In this document: in pieces, positions 17,026 to 24,636 of the stretch
Layout of the letters: each line of letters opens with the position of its first letter
Numbering within the stretch: position 1 is the stretch's first letter
IMG/VR virus record: IMGVR_UViG_3300037193_002017
Coordinates: 1-64,000 of that record
Strand: one strand, 5' to 3'
DNA length: 64,000 nucleotides
Origin: a virus
The notes under the pieces: model-generated
Database searches by the model: none
Told to the model about the DNA's origin: nothing
What the model saw: only the letters and a program-made list of their open reading frames with translations
Position numbers and translations under genes: made by a program

Positions 17026-17340
17026 ATGCCCTCTCTGTTCATCTCCCTCATGCGCATGGTCGTCCCGCTCGTCGCGGGGTGGCTGATAAGCCTGGCCGTG
17101 TGGGCGGGCGTCGAGGTCGACTCCCAGGCCATCACCGGCCTGGTCACCCTGGCCCTGGCGCTCGTCTACTACGCCCTGTTCCGTCTGCTCGAGCTGGCGG
17201 GGATGAAGGCGCGCGGGACCGTCCTGCAGAAGCTGGCCGGCCTCCTGCTCGGTTGGGCGAGGCCGCCGGCGTATCCGGCGCAGGACACGCTGCCTCCGGT
17301 CACCCGCCCCTACAGCGGCGGGTCGTACGGCGGTCAGTAA
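17026..17340 (+). CDS. Holin
   Basis: A 104-residue protein 97 bases after the Cys-rich peptide with an AGGAAAGGGG site upstream. Two predicted membrane helices (about residues 5-28 and 38-58, including VTLALALVYYALF) are followed by a positively charged, Pro/Gly-rich C-terminus. Size, topology and position beside the endolysin match actinophage holins that release or activate endolysin. Confidence 0.8.
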   Translation: MPSLFISLMRMVVPLVAGWLISLAVWAGVEVDSQAITGLVTLALALVYYALFRLLELAGMKARGTVLQKLAGLLLGWARPPAYPAQDTLPPVTRPYSGGSYGGQ

Positions 17341-17387
17341 CACCGGCCGCTGCGGCGGCTGTTGCACCACAGCAACTGGAGGGGCGC

Positions 17388-17678
17388 GTGGACGCTGCCA
17401 CTGTCGGAGCAGTACTCGCGCTCGTCGGTGTCCTGTCGGGGTCGGTGGTCGCCTACCTCGGCAAGCGGGGTGAGAACGCGAACGCGCGGATGGTCGCCGA
17501 GATGGACCAGGTCCAGGAGGAGCGCGACAAGATGCTCGCCCAGCGTGATGCCCTGCAGACACACGTCAGTGAGAAGGAACGGCGGATCGAGGAGTTGCTG
17601 GAGCAGCGGCTCGCCGACCGGGAGACGATCGCGCGGCTGCGCGTGAGGATCGTTGAGATGGGGGGCGATCCGTCGTGA
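17388..17678 (+). CDS. Membrane-anchored coiled-coil protein, lysis cassette
   Basis: This GTG-start gene has AGGGG upstream and encodes 96 residues. Residues 4-24 form one hydrophobic segment ([19 protein letters not shown]); residues 30-90 are a long charged coiled coil ([29 protein letters not shown]). Such proteins often follow holins and may be a second holin or a lysis regulator. Its stop overlaps the next gene's start by 4 bases. Confidence 0.6.
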   Translation: MDAATVGAVLALVGVLSGSVVAYLGKRGENANARMVAEMDQVQEERDKMLAQRDALQTHVSEKERRIEELLEQRLADRETIARLRVRIVEMGGDPS

Positions 17679-18367
17679 CGCGTGCGGAGTTGGCGCTGGC
17701 CGGGCGGTGGCGGTGGATCGCCGTGTTCTGCTGGCTGATCGCCCTCACGGGGGCGGCGGTCGTCGGCTGGTCCTATTTTCAGCAGGCTGTTGCTGAGGCC
17801 GACCGGCGGGGCGAGGCCGTCAGCACCCTCGCCTCCGATGTTCGGGTGTTGCGGGAGCAGGTGAAAGCGGCGGGCGAGGTGCCGGCGGCGCCGGATCCGA
17901 GTCAGGCCGTCAAGGACCTCGAGGACCGGGCCCGGGTCCCCGTCCCCATTCCGGGCCCTGCAGGGCCTGCTGGGCCTGCCGGGGAGAAGGGCGAGCCCGG
18001 AGAGCCGGGATCGCCGGGGGCATCGGGCGAGCCGGGCCGCGATGGAAAGGACGGGGCAGACGGAGAGGCCGGCGCGCCTGGTGAACCCGGAGCAGAGGGC
18101 CCGGCCGGACCTGCAGGACCTGCCGGGCCGCCTGGTCCGCAAGGCGAGCCCGGCCCGGCTGGCCCGCAGGGCGAGCGTGGCGAGCAGGGGGAGCAGGGTC
18201 CGGCCGGGCCGTCGTGTCCGGAGGGGTACAGCCTGCAGGCGCCCTCGTGGGACCCGGACTCTCTGGTGTGCCGACGGGACGGGTCACCGCCCCCAGAGGA
18301 CGAAGGCGGCGGTGCGGTGGGGCTGCGGGCCGCTGGGCTGGATCCGACCCGACGACAGTACGTGTGA
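17675..18367 (+). CDS. Membrane-anchored collagen-like protein
   Basis: The product has 230 residues. A basic N-terminus leads into a membrane segment (about residues 13-36), a helical linker (residues 40-70), and then a collagen-like Gly-X-Y tract, roughly residues 93-180, with many GPAGPAG and GEPGEPG triplets. The last 50 residues contain [19 protein letters not shown], a possible disulfide loop. Collagen repeats are usual in phage fibres, but here the protein is anchored in the membrane and lies in the lysis cassette. A terminator follows at 18375. Confidence 0.75.
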   Translation: MTRAELALAGRWRWIAVFCWLIALTGAAVVGWSYFQQAVAEADRRGEAVSTLASDVRVLREQVKAAGEVPAAPDPSQAVKDLEDRARVPVPIPGPAGPAGPAGEKGEPGEPGSPGASGEPGRDGKDGADGEAGAPGEPGAEGPAGPAGPAGPPGPQGEPGPAGPQGERGEQGEQGPAGPSCPEGYSLQAPSWDPDSLVCRRDGSPPPEDEGGGAVGLRAAGLDPTRRQYV

Positions 18368-18374
18368 GATGGCT

Positions 18375-18410
18375 GCGGCCCTCGCCCTCCTTCGGGAGGG
18401 CGAGGGCCGC
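18375..18410 (+). terminator. Bidirectional terminator ending the prophage A late operon
   Basis: Arms 18375-18390 and 18395-18410 are perfectly complementary over 16 bp around a TTCG tetraloop. It lies between the + strand late operon and the convergent PIN-domain operon, so it can stop transcripts from both sides. Confidence 0.85.
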
Positions 18411-18420
18411 TTCTCGTATG

Positions 18421-18897
18421 TCAGCTCGGTGGGACGGGGAAAAGGCCTTCGCCGCCGTACTCATACGGCTCTTCCATCCAGACTCCCCGGTACAGCTCGG
18501 CAGAGGTGAAGTCTCGAAAGTTCCGGGTAAGGAAGACGTCTGCTTCCGCATACACCGCAGTGGCCAGGTGCAGGGCGTCCATACCCCTGATCCGTGTCCG
18601 CTCGACGCTGATCTCCCGGGCGAGCAGACCAACGCGGCGGGTGACGTCGACCAGCGTCACGTACGGCTCCTGCAGCAGGTCACGAATCCGCTTCTCACCG
18701 GTGGTGGTGTCCCGCTGGCCGTTGGTCGTACCGCGGGCCTCGGCGAACATCGCGGTGGACGCGATGATTGTGACCTGCTTCCGCCTGGCGGCGTGCAGCC
18801 ACGTCTCCACGGCGGCGCAGCTGAACTTGCCCTCGGCCCAATCTATGTAGCAGCAACAGTCCAGGTATACGCGCCGCGGGTTGTCAGGCCTCGCCAC
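18421..18897 (-). CDS. PIN-domain ribonuclease (toxin-like)
   Basis: A 158-residue protein with the PIN pattern: an early Asp (Asp13 in VYLDCCCYID), Glu53 in TAMFAEARG, Asp107 in MDALHLA and a final VFLTRN motif. The last acidic residue usually found after T-x is replaced by Asn126, so metal binding may differ from VapC toxins. Three cysteines in a row (14-16) are unusual. It is downstream of, and overlapped by, a 284-residue gene that could act as its partner. Confidence 0.8.
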   Translation of the reverse strand: MARPDNPRRVYLDCCCYIDWAEGKFSCAAVETWLHAARRKQVTIIASTAMFAEARGTTNGQRDTTTGEKRIRDLLQEPYVTLVDVTRRVGLLAREISVERTRIRGMDALHLATAVYAEADVFLTRNFRDFTSAELYRGVWMEEPYEYGGEGLFPVPPS

Positions 18898-19738
18898 GGA
18901 TCACCGCCAGGTGCTGCAGAGCTCCGAGGCCGCCGGTCATATCGGGCCAGAACCCGCCGTGCAGGTCGTCCTCGGAGAGAGACGGCTCGGTGGGAAGCAG
19001 TTCGATGTCTTCCACCTTGATCTTCACTACCTGTCCCTGAGCGTTCTCCGTGATCAGACCTGTCACTTCCACCCGGTCATGCCCCCATGCCTGCCGCAGT
19101 TGCTCGCGATGTTCCTTGCCACAGATCAGTGGGATGCGCTCATGACCGACCTCTGACCAGAGCACCGCCTTCAGGTGGCCTCCTGTGTCAGACAGGCCGC
19201 CGAGGTGGCCGCGACGGGAGCCGTGGGTGGTGTAGCGGGCTTTGACCGCGTTGCTGAGGTTCCGGCGGGCGCGCTCGGTGACTTCGGCCTCCGCGACGAT
19301 CGTGTCGTTGACGCGTAGCGCCAGGTGCATCCCGACTTCCCTCGAGGCGCCAAGGGTACGGGCCACCAGAATGCCGAACTGGGCGGCATGCATGGTCCAG
19401 TCGGATGGGATCTCGGGGCGGTCCTCGGCCGCGGCGAATCCCTCTACGGTCTGGTGAAGCACCCTGTCAACCTGCTCGTAGCTGGAGGCCTCCGGCACCT
19501 GCAGTGGTGCCAGGGCCGCTCGAGTACTCCCCAGGCCGAGCTGGGTGAAGGTCCACCGTGTGTAGGCGGGACTACGTCGGCGGTTGGACGGCGAGGAGGG
19601 CAGTGGTGCTGAGCGGCCCGTCTCGGTGACCTCCAGCTCCTTGAGCAGGAGCAGGAGGGCCTCCATCGCTTTCAGAGTGGCGCCCGCGTCCATGCCAGCG
19701 TGGGGACCACGAAGCGTTATGTCGAGTTCAGAACCCAC
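18884..19738 (-). CDS. Large partner of PIN protein, unknown family
   Basis: GTG at 19738 is chosen as start because GGGGAGG precedes it at proper spacing on the minus strand; a longer in-frame extension upstream lacks this. The 284-residue protein has a helical N-terminal half (TLKAMEALLLLLKELE; VDRVLHQTVEGFAAAED) and a C-terminal beta part with VEVTGLITENAQGQVVKIKVEDIELLP. It overlaps the PIN gene by 14 bases, implying coupled translation. The arrangement resembles toxin-antitoxin pairs but the partner is much larger than VapB. No DNA-binding motif was recognised. Confidence 0.65.
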   Translation of the reverse strand: MGSELDITLRGPHAGMDAGATLKAMEALLLLLKELEVTETGRSAPLPSSPSNRRRSPAYTRWTFTQLGLGSTRAALAPLQVPEASSYEQVDRVLHQTVEGFAAAEDRPEIPSDWTMHAAQFGILVARTLGASREVGMHLALRVNDTIVAEAEVTERARRNLSNAVKARYTTHGSRRGHLGGLSDTGGHLKAVLWSEVGHERIPLICGKEHREQLRQAWGHDRVEVTGLITENAQGQVVKIKVEDIELLPTEPSLSEDDLHGGFWPDMTGGLGALQHLAVIRGEA

Positions 19739-19968
19739 GCGGTGACCTCCCCTCGCTGTATGTCGTTCGTGGCTCGTCACTATGCCGTCGTTCACGGCCA
19801 TCCTCCCCCAGCCTGCGCCGCCATTCACCCCGAGGAGTGGCACCGTACCGGCGGTGGACAGGTGCCAGCCAGACCCCCACGTGTGTCTCGCGCCGACCTG
19901 CTGGCGGCGTTCCCGGTCGGGCATCGTGTGATGTCGACGCATCGGCCGGGTGGCTAGCCACCCGGGGG

Positions 19969-20163
19969 TCAGGCGGCCTCAGCGTAGGAGGGGCGGGGGC
20001 GTCGTTCGGCTGCGTCGGCGATGGCCCATGCGGTGACGAGCTGCTCGTACTCGAGGCGTTCGTGGGGTCGGAGGTAGCCGCCGGCAGCGTGGAAGAGGGT
20101 GCGTATCCGCTGGTTGAGGTCGGCCGCAGACCGCACGGAACCACGGCCAAGGTCGGGGGACAT
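19969..20163 (-). CDS. Small conserved-type Streptomyces protein
   Basis: This encodes 64 residues if ATG 20163 is used; ATG 20175 is 4 codons longer. The core AADLNQRIRTLFHAAGGYL-R-P-x-x-R-x-x-Y-x-x-L-V-x-x-W resembles small helical proteins common on Streptomyces chromosomes next to regulators. It is divergent from the HAD gene. No function known to me. Confidence 0.65.
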   Translation of the reverse strand: MSPDLGRGSVRSAADLNQRIRTLFHAAGGYLRPHERLEYEQLVTAWAIADAAERRPRPSYAEAA

Positions 20164-20238
20164 GCCGGGAAGCATACGGGCAGCCACTGACAAAGCGATG
20201 AGAATTATCCGCCGCAGGGCCTTGGGTACGCTGCCCGC

Positions 20239-20901
20239 ATGATTCGCTCTGTGGTCTTCGACGTCGGTGAGTGCCTTGTAGACGAGACACGGGAGTACGG
20301 CACCTGGGCCGACTGGCTGGACGTACCCCGACACACCTTCGCCGCGATGTTCGGCGCGGTCATCGCGCAGGGCCGCGACTACCGCGAGACCTTCCAGGAG
20401 TTCCGCCCCGGGTTCGACCTGTACGAGGAGCGGGAGAAGCGGGCCCAGGCCGGGAAGCCGGAGACCTTCGGTGAGGAGGACCTCTATGCCGATGTCCGGC
20501 CCGCGTTCCGCCAGCTGCGCGCGGACGGGCTGTGGCTCGGGATCGCGGGCAACCAGACCGTACGGGCCGGGGGGATCCTGCGCGAGCTGTTCACGGCGGA
20601 CGTGGACCTGATCGGCACCTCGGACGACTGGGGCGCCAGCAAGCCGGACCCTGAGTTCTTCCGCCGCGTCGCCGAGGTGACCCCCTTCGCCAACGACGAG
20701 ATCCTCTACGTCGGTGACCGCGTCGACAACGACCTGCGCCCAGGAGCCGAGGCCGGCATGCACACCGCGCTCGTTCACCGAGGCCCGTGGGCGACGATCC
20801 AGTGGAACACCGAGGAAGCGCGGAAGTTGCCCACCTTCCGGGTGGAGAGCCTCCTCGAGCTGCCCGGCCTGATCGCCGAGTTCAACGAGCAAGCGCGCTG
20901 A
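20239..20901 (+). CDS. HAD-superfamily hydrolase
   Basis: A 220-residue protein. Motif I is FDVGECLVD with nucleophile Asp8; the usual second Asp (Asp+2) is Gly10. Motif II is GIAGNQT, motif III Lys-Pro-Asp-Pro (SKPDPEFF) and motif IV YVGDRVDND. The cap is the short helical type between motifs I and II (residues 15-85). Loss of the second Asp is known from some HAD subgroups and makes ordinary phosphatase activity uncertain. It runs into the convergent regulator gene, overlapping by 20 bases. Confidence 0.85.
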   Translation: MIRSVVFDVGECLVDETREYGTWADWLDVPRHTFAAMFGAVIAQGRDYRETFQEFRPGFDLYEEREKRAQAGKPETFGEEDLYADVRPAFRQLRADGLWLGIAGNQTVRAGGILRELFTADVDLIGTSDDWGASKPDPEFFRRVAEVTPFANDEILYVGDRVDNDLRPGAEAGMHTALVHRGPWATIQWNTEEARKLPTFRVESLLELPGLIAEFNEQAR

Positions 20902-22111
20902 CCGTCGTCGTCCACCCATACAACCGGTCGTCGAGGTCACGCACGCACGCCTCGTGCTGGTGCGGGGCGAGTGAACGCCGCACCTCGCGTACCCGGTCCA
21001 TGCCCATCGCGTACCAGGTGCGCTCGAGCTGATCGAGCGCACGCCGCGCGTACCCGCATGCGGCTTCGGGGTCTCCTGCCGCGGCCTCGACGGCGGCCAG
21101 GTCCCCGAGGATGACGGTGGTCTGCTTCTCTTCGCTCGGGTCCAGGTCCTCGAGGACGCCGAGCAGCGTGGTGCGGGCCTGCGGCAAGTGGCCGGCCTTC
21201 AGCTGGGTGTTGCCCTTGAAGGCGGCCAGGCGTACGGGGCTGAACCAGTCGAGCCACTCCGGGACCTCGTGGCTGCCGCCTGCGGCGAGGACGGTCTCGG
21301 CGTGGCCGATCAGGTGGAGCGCGGTGCGGGTGTTGCCGCACCGCGTCTCGCACTCCGCTTCAACGGCGTCCAGCCAGGCCAGCATCTCTGCCGGGGCGGG
21401 TCCTCGGCGAGCGTAGGTACGGGCCGCGACCATACGCTCCACGGCAGCGTCGCGGTGGCCCTCCCATGCCGGGATGAACGCGGTGTGTGCCAGGACCGCC
21501 GCGCCGAGCAGGGGGTCATCGGCCTCGCCACCGGCCTGGAGCGCCCGGAGCAAGGTCTGTTGGGCGCGGTCGGCGTCGCGGAGGTCGAAGAACTCGATGC
21601 GTCCGGCGAGTAGCCAGGTCTCTGCGAGGGCGGCGGCGACCGCGCGGCGGGTCTGTCCCGCCGTCTCTGAGAGCAGGGCGCAGCCGAGGGAGGCATGCGC
21701 GAGTGCGGCTGGGTGCAGGGTGGCCGGGGCCACGGACCAGTACAGCCGCCGGTGTGAGCGGGTGACGGCCGCGAAGTCCTCGGCGACAGAGGCGGGCTGC
21801 ATGGCGATCGCCTGAGTGGGGACTGCGACGAGCCCGACCGCGGCTGCTGTGGCCGCGAGCACCGTACGGCGTCCGTTGCCCGTCTGTACTCCCGGGGGTG
21901 GGTTGAATCCGAGGGATTCCAGGTCCTGGCCGAGGAGGCGTATGAGAGCCTGGGCCACCTCGGATTGCGGCCAGGGCGGGGTGTCGGACTCCCATCGCCG
22001 TACCTGCCTCACGCCGACTCCGAGTGCATCGGCCAGGGCCTGCTGGGAGTGGTAACCGGCTGCGATCCTCGCGGCCTTCAGCCGGGTGTTACCTGGGGTG
22101 CTGGCCACCAT
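20882..22111 (-). CDS. XRE-family regulator with TPR-like body
   Basis: The product has 409 residues. Residues 8-62 form an XRE helix-turn-helix (TRLKAARIAAGYHSQQALADALGV-x-x-x-x-RRWE). A hydrophobic, twin-Ala segment near residues 80-105 (RRTVLAATAAAVGLVAVPTQ) links it to about 280 residues of paired helices of the TPR kind (LLRALQAGGEADDPLLGAAV, ARTTLLGVLEDLDPSE). Such regulators are numerous in Streptomyces genomes and usually chromosomal. The end overlaps the convergent HAD gene. Confidence 0.85.
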   Translation of the reverse strand: MVASTPGNTRLKAARIAAGYHSQQALADALGVGVRQVRRWESDTPPWPQSEVAQALIRLLGQDLESLGFNPPPGVQTGNGRRTVLAATAAAVGLVAVPTQAIAMQPASVAEDFAAVTRSHRRLYWSVAPATLHPAALAHASLGCALLSETAGQTRRAVAAALAETWLLAGRIEFFDLRDADRAQQTLLRALQAGGEADDPLLGAAVLAHTAFIPAWEGHRDAAVERMVAARTYARRGPAPAEMLAWLDAVEAECETRCGNTRTALHLIGHAETVLAAGGSHEVPEWLDWFSPVRLAAFKGNTQLKAGHLPQARTTLLGVLEDLDPSEEKQTTVILGDLAAVEAAAGDPEAACGYARRALDQLERTWYAMGMDRVREVRRSLAPHQHEACVRDLDDRLYGWTTTVSALAR

Positions 22112-22139
22112 TCACCTCCATATCGGGCACGCAGCAAGT

Positions 22140-22236
22140 GTCCTCGGAGGTCCTCAGTCTGGCTACTCGTCACCCGGTAGGCCTACAGAAAGTCCGCTTC
22201 TCGGCCGCAAGAAGGCCTCTTGAAGTCCTCGGAAGG
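22140..22236. promoter_or_regulatory. Direct repeats in divergent promoter region
   Basis: GTCCTCGGAGG at 22140-22150 and GTCCTCGGAAGG at 22225-22236 form a near-exact direct repeat between the divergent XRE/TPR regulator and the gene at 22296. A partial third half-site (GTCCTCAG) lies at 22150-22157. This fits an operator for the XRE regulator; binding is inferred. Confidence 0.4.
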
Positions 22237-22295
22237 CGTCGATACGAGGGCCACCCTTGTAGACACCTGATTCCCTCTGGTGCCGAGGAGCCCGG

Positions 22296-22685
22296 ATGTC
22301 CGCGACTGCCTTATCGACCACGTTGGCCTGCACGCTGCAGACCGCAGGCGAGGACTGGGACGCGATCCGTACGCCGAAGAGCCTTGGTCTCGCCGCGATG
22401 GCGATCCTGGGTTCGCGGTGCGGGGCCGTGGTCGAGGACTCCTCCGGCGCCGTCGTCTACTTCTTCACTCCGTGTGGCACGGCATCCAGGTGGTCTGTTG
22501 ACCACGCTCAGGCGGTTGAGGAAGGGGACACCGTGCCGGTTCCGCCGGCGCGTCGGACTCAGGGCCCGGGCCCGCACTGGCGGATGTGCCCGGGCGAAGG
22601 CCGCATGCTCACCGACCCGGATGCCCTGAAGGCGGCGCTCGAGGACGCCTTCGGACCGCGGGTCGGGGATGAACAGGCGGACTGA
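22296..22685 (+). CDS. Hypothetical protein, Streptomyces chromosomal type
   Basis: The product has 129 residues. The first half (ATALSTTLACTLQTAGEDWDAI, LGSRCGAVVEDSSGAVVYFFTP) is a small alpha-beta unit; the rest is polar with a WRMCPGEGRMLTD segment. It is divergent from the XRE/TPR regulator and may be its target, as such pairs are common in Streptomyces. I recognise no catalytic motif. Confidence 0.6.
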   Translation: MSATALSTTLACTLQTAGEDWDAIRTPKSLGLAAMAILGSRCGAVVEDSSGAVVYFFTPCGTASRWSVDHAQAVEEGDTVPVPPARRTQGPGPHWRMCPGEGRMLTDPDALKAALEDAFGPRVGDEQAD

Positions 22686-22846
22686 CTTCTGTGCCCCGGC
22701 GACCGCCGGCCGCGGTCCCGGGGCAATGGCCGACCTGATCGGAGCAGATCGACAATGCATCTTGTATCACAGGCCCTCGCATGGGCCAGAGGTTCGCACT
22801 CTCACGCCTTCCCCTGCCGTGCTGTGGCTCACGGGGAGGACGCCCG

Positions 22847-23041
22847 GTGACCACCATGGACCGCGCCCCCATCGGGCTGAGCCTGCCCCTTGAGGACCCC
22901 GAGCCCGTATCCGACTGCAAGGAATGCGCTGCTCTGGGGCACCAGCGCTCCGAGGCCCGGGCACAGGGCGACATGTCACGGGTCTCGGACTGCAACGTCC
23001 GTATGCGCGCGCATCACCCGCGGCAGAAGCGGAGGAGGTGA
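22847..23041 (+). CDS. Small Cys-containing protein
   Basis: GTG at 22847 follows GGGGAGGA at 6-base spacing and is preferred over the earlier in-frame start. The 64-residue product contains DCKECAALGHQRSEARAQGD and a later DC, a C-x-x-C plus Cys pattern seen in small Streptomyces proteins next to regulators. It lies 2 bases before the next ATG. Likely metal binding; function unknown. Confidence 0.55.
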   Translation: MTTMDRAPIGLSLPLEDPEPVSDCKECAALGHQRSEARAQGDMSRVSDCNVRMRAHHPRQKRRR

Positions 23042-23043
23042 CC

Positions 23044-23226
23044 ATGGAGACTCGCCAGCCCGCTCGCGTCGGTGGCTGGTGCTCATGGCACGAGGCCTAC
23101 GACCGTACCGCCCGCCCCGTACGAGAGCTCGAGGACCAGGGTTCCGGTCACGGCACCGGCGACCTGTCCGCGTGCGCTTCCTGCCGCGAGGCATACGAAC
23201 TGACACCGATAGGCAGCCGCACATGA
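23044..23226 (+). CDS. Small Cys-containing protein
   Basis: ATG 23044 overlaps the tail of an AGGAGGTGACC ribosome site. The 60-residue product has a single Cys near the start (GGWCSWHEAYD) and CASCREAYEL near the end, so a metal site with His is possible. It overlaps the following gene by 4 bases, forming a three-gene unit 22847-23600. Function unknown. Confidence 0.55.
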   Translation: METRQPARVGGWCSWHEAYDRTARPVRELEDQGSGHGTGDLSACASCREAYELTPIGSRT

Positions 23227-23600
23227 GCACTACGGCCCGAGGCATTCCAGACGCCGAGGCGGGCGCCCTGCCCATCGACCTTGCCGTCATGCGGGAAGCG
23301 GCGGCCCGGATGCCTGCGGAGGGTGGCGGGGCACCGCTGTCCGACGAGGATCTGGAGACACTGAGGCTCCAGCTGCGGGGGCACCTGTCCCTTCTTGTAC
23401 TCGCCGTTGAGGAAGCGGCCGACGGCCTCCCGGAAGGGGGCGAGGCACGCAGGTTGGCCCGCGCATTCGTCTTCGCGGCACGGGCACATCTCCGCCTCGG
23501 ACGCGGCGACACACGGCTTGTGCGCCTGTCGGTGGTGCGCAAGTTAGCCGACTCGGTGCGCACGCTGTGCGGCCATATGGAGAGGACGACCGCTTCCTGA
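23223..23600 (+). CDS. DUF6415-like protein
   Basis: A 125-residue all-helical protein. LSDEDLETLRLQLRGHLSLL followed by a second amphipathic block (GEARRLARAFVFAARAHLRL) and RLSVVRKLADSVRTLC matches the DUF6415 proteins that are abundant in Streptomyces genomes near XRE regulators. Its presence suggests that 19-24 kb is chromosomal rather than phage. The family match is from memory of the pattern, not a search. Confidence 0.6.
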   Translation: MSTTARGIPDAEAGALPIDLAVMREAAARMPAEGGGAPLSDEDLETLRLQLRGHLSLLVLAVEEAADGLPEGGEARRLARAFVFAARAHLRLGRGDTRLVRLSVVRKLADSVRTLCGHMERTTAS

Positions 23601-23605
23601 GCCCC

Positions 23606-23643
23606 CTGCTGCCGGGCCACGGAACCTTCCCCCGGCGGCAGGC
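23606..23643. terminator. Terminator between convergent genes
   Basis: Arms 23606-23617 and 23632-23643 pair over 12 bp with one G-T wobble. The hairpin lies directly after the gene ending at 23600 and before the convergent XRE gene ending at 23754. Confidence 0.65.
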
Positions 23644-23753
23644 GTCGCCCCAGTGCCGCAACGAGGGCGACAGGCGGTGACCCGTGCGCCGGCACCCCCG
23701 AACGGCCGCGGGTCACCGCACCAGTTGGCCTTCGATGCCGGCGAGAGCGGCTA

Positions 23754-24041
23754 TCACCCCGTTGCCGAGGATCCCCCCGCGCTGGTCACAGGGCCCCGCA
23801 CGAGATCGGACAGCGGCACGCCGACGACACGGGCGATGGCGTTGAGGGTGTCCAGGGTGGGATTTGCTACGCCGGATTCAACCTCTTGGTAGTAGCTGCG
23901 GGCCAGCGGCACCGCGAGGTAGACGTCCTCCTGAGTCAGGTTGTGGTGCAGACGCGTGTCGCGGATGCATCTGCCGACCCGCTGGCGTTCGAGGAGGATC
24001 CACTCGCGGTCGTCGGGCAGGTCGCTGGGCACTCGACACAC
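23754..24041 (-). CDS. Small XRE-family regulator
   Basis: A 95-residue protein. Residues 16-82 form an XRE helix-turn-helix: LLERQRVGRCIRDTRLHHNL, TQEDVYLAVPLARSYYQEVE, SGVANPTLDTLNAIARVVGVP. The short acidic lead suggests a trimmed N-terminus or an unannotated start further in. It could be a chromosomal regulator or the remnant of a prophage repressor. No adjacent target gene is obvious. Confidence 0.75.
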   Translation of the reverse strand: MCRVPSDLPDDREWILLERQRVGRCIRDTRLHHNLTQEDVYLAVPLARSYYQEVESGVANPTLDTLNAIARVVGVPLSDLVRGPVTSAGGSSATG

Positions 24042-24066
24042 GCTCTGAGCTGCGTGATCATATGTC

Positions 24067-24090
24067 AGCCCGGTGACACCGGGCTTTTTC
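24067..24090 (+). terminator. Rho-independent terminator (+ strand)
   Basis: AGCCCGGTG at 24067-24075 pairs with CACCGGGCT at 24077-24085 over a 1-base loop, followed by a T run. No + strand gene ends nearby, so it may protect against read-through or belong to a lost gene. The gap 24042-24561 holds no credible gene. Confidence 0.6.
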
Positions 24091-24212
24091 TGATCTTTCT
24101 CAGTGTGGATAGAGGCTTCTGGGGCAGGAGGATCCCGTGGCGTGAGCAGCGTGCAGCCCCGAGCCCTGCGGCACTCTGACCGAGACCGCAGGGCTACACA
24201 GCCTGCCAGAAA

Positions 24213-24228
24213 TCGAACTTTTGTTCAC
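24213..24228. promoter_or_regulatory. LexA/SOS-box-like sequence
   Basis: TCGAACTTTTGTTCAC is close to the actinobacterial LexA box TCGAAC-N4-GTTCGA, with the last two bases different. A further GAAC follows at 24231. No convincing gene lies just downstream on either strand, so it may be an orphan site or chance. Confidence 0.35.
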
Positions 24229-24455
24229 ACGAACGGGTGACTGACGAGGGCATGGAAAGCGCGTTAGACATACCGAGGCCCACCCCCCACCCCGACGTGC
24301 CAGGCCGTCCCACGTGGTGCCCCCCTCTGCGGCGGCCTGGCACTGAGGGTGGCCCCCGCTCTCGCGTCGGCGCTGGGCGCGGGGATCGTTGCCTTCTGGT
24401 CCTGACCTGCGCAGACGTCATGATCATTTGGGCGTGATTTAGGCGCAGGCCTCGT

Positions 24456-24502
24456 GTAGCGAGGGTGTAGTCAGACTGTCTGGGGATGTAGCCAGATTGC
24501 AC
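24456..24502. repeat. Operator-like repeat shared with the prophage B control region
   Basis: GTAG occurs at 24456, 24467 and 24488. GTAGTCAGA (24467) and GTAGCCAGATTGCAC (24488) lie 21 bases apart, exactly as GTAGTCAGA (27220) and GTAGCTAGATTGCAC (27241) do in front of the XRE gene at 27269. It sits outside the prophage B attachment site. It could bind the same repressor or be the same kind of promoter. Confidence 0.55.
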
Positions 24503-24507
24503 ACAAT

Positions 24508-24549
24508 GAAGGCCCAGGAGCGGAGACTTGCTCCGCGACCTGGGCCTTC
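24508..24549 (-). terminator. Terminator of the original tRNA-Arg gene
   Basis: GAAGGCCCAGG at 24508-24518 pairs with 24539-24549, with an inner GCGGAG/CTCCGC stem. It begins 13 bases beyond the CCA end of the tRNA fragment on the minus strand, the place of a tRNA terminator. It has been separated from its promoter by prophage insertion. Confidence 0.7.
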
Positions 24550-24561
24550 AATCGTCTGACC

Positions 24562-24615
24562 TGGTGCCCCCGGCAGGATTCGAACCTGCGACACCCGCTT
24601 TAGGAGAGCGGTGCT
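24562..24615 (-). other. Displaced 3' half of tRNA-Arg(CCT); attachment-site arm of prophage B
   Basis: Read on the minus strand this is a tRNA 3' half ending in CCA: anticodon stem CCGCT/AGCGG with loop CTCCTAA (anticodon CCT), variable region GTGTC, T arm GCAGG-TTCGAAT-CCTGC and acceptor CGGGGGC. Upstream of AGCACC the D arm and 5' acceptor strand are absent and unrelated sequence leads to the integrase stop. This is the expected product of integration into a tRNA 3' end. The intact gene should lie at the other end of prophage B, beyond this window. Confidence 0.85.
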
Positions 24616-24636
24616 GAAACACCCGGTCAGCTTCCC

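Noticed and set aside
19739-19942. N-terminal extension of the PIN partner gene
   Set aside because: The extension has no ribosome site and a sequence unlike the rest; GTG 19738 has GGGGAGG at the right distance.
24194-24502. Minus-strand frame of 102 codons near the att site
   Set aside because: It starts within the operator-like repeat, has no ribosome site and gives an Arg/Pro-rich sequence without features.
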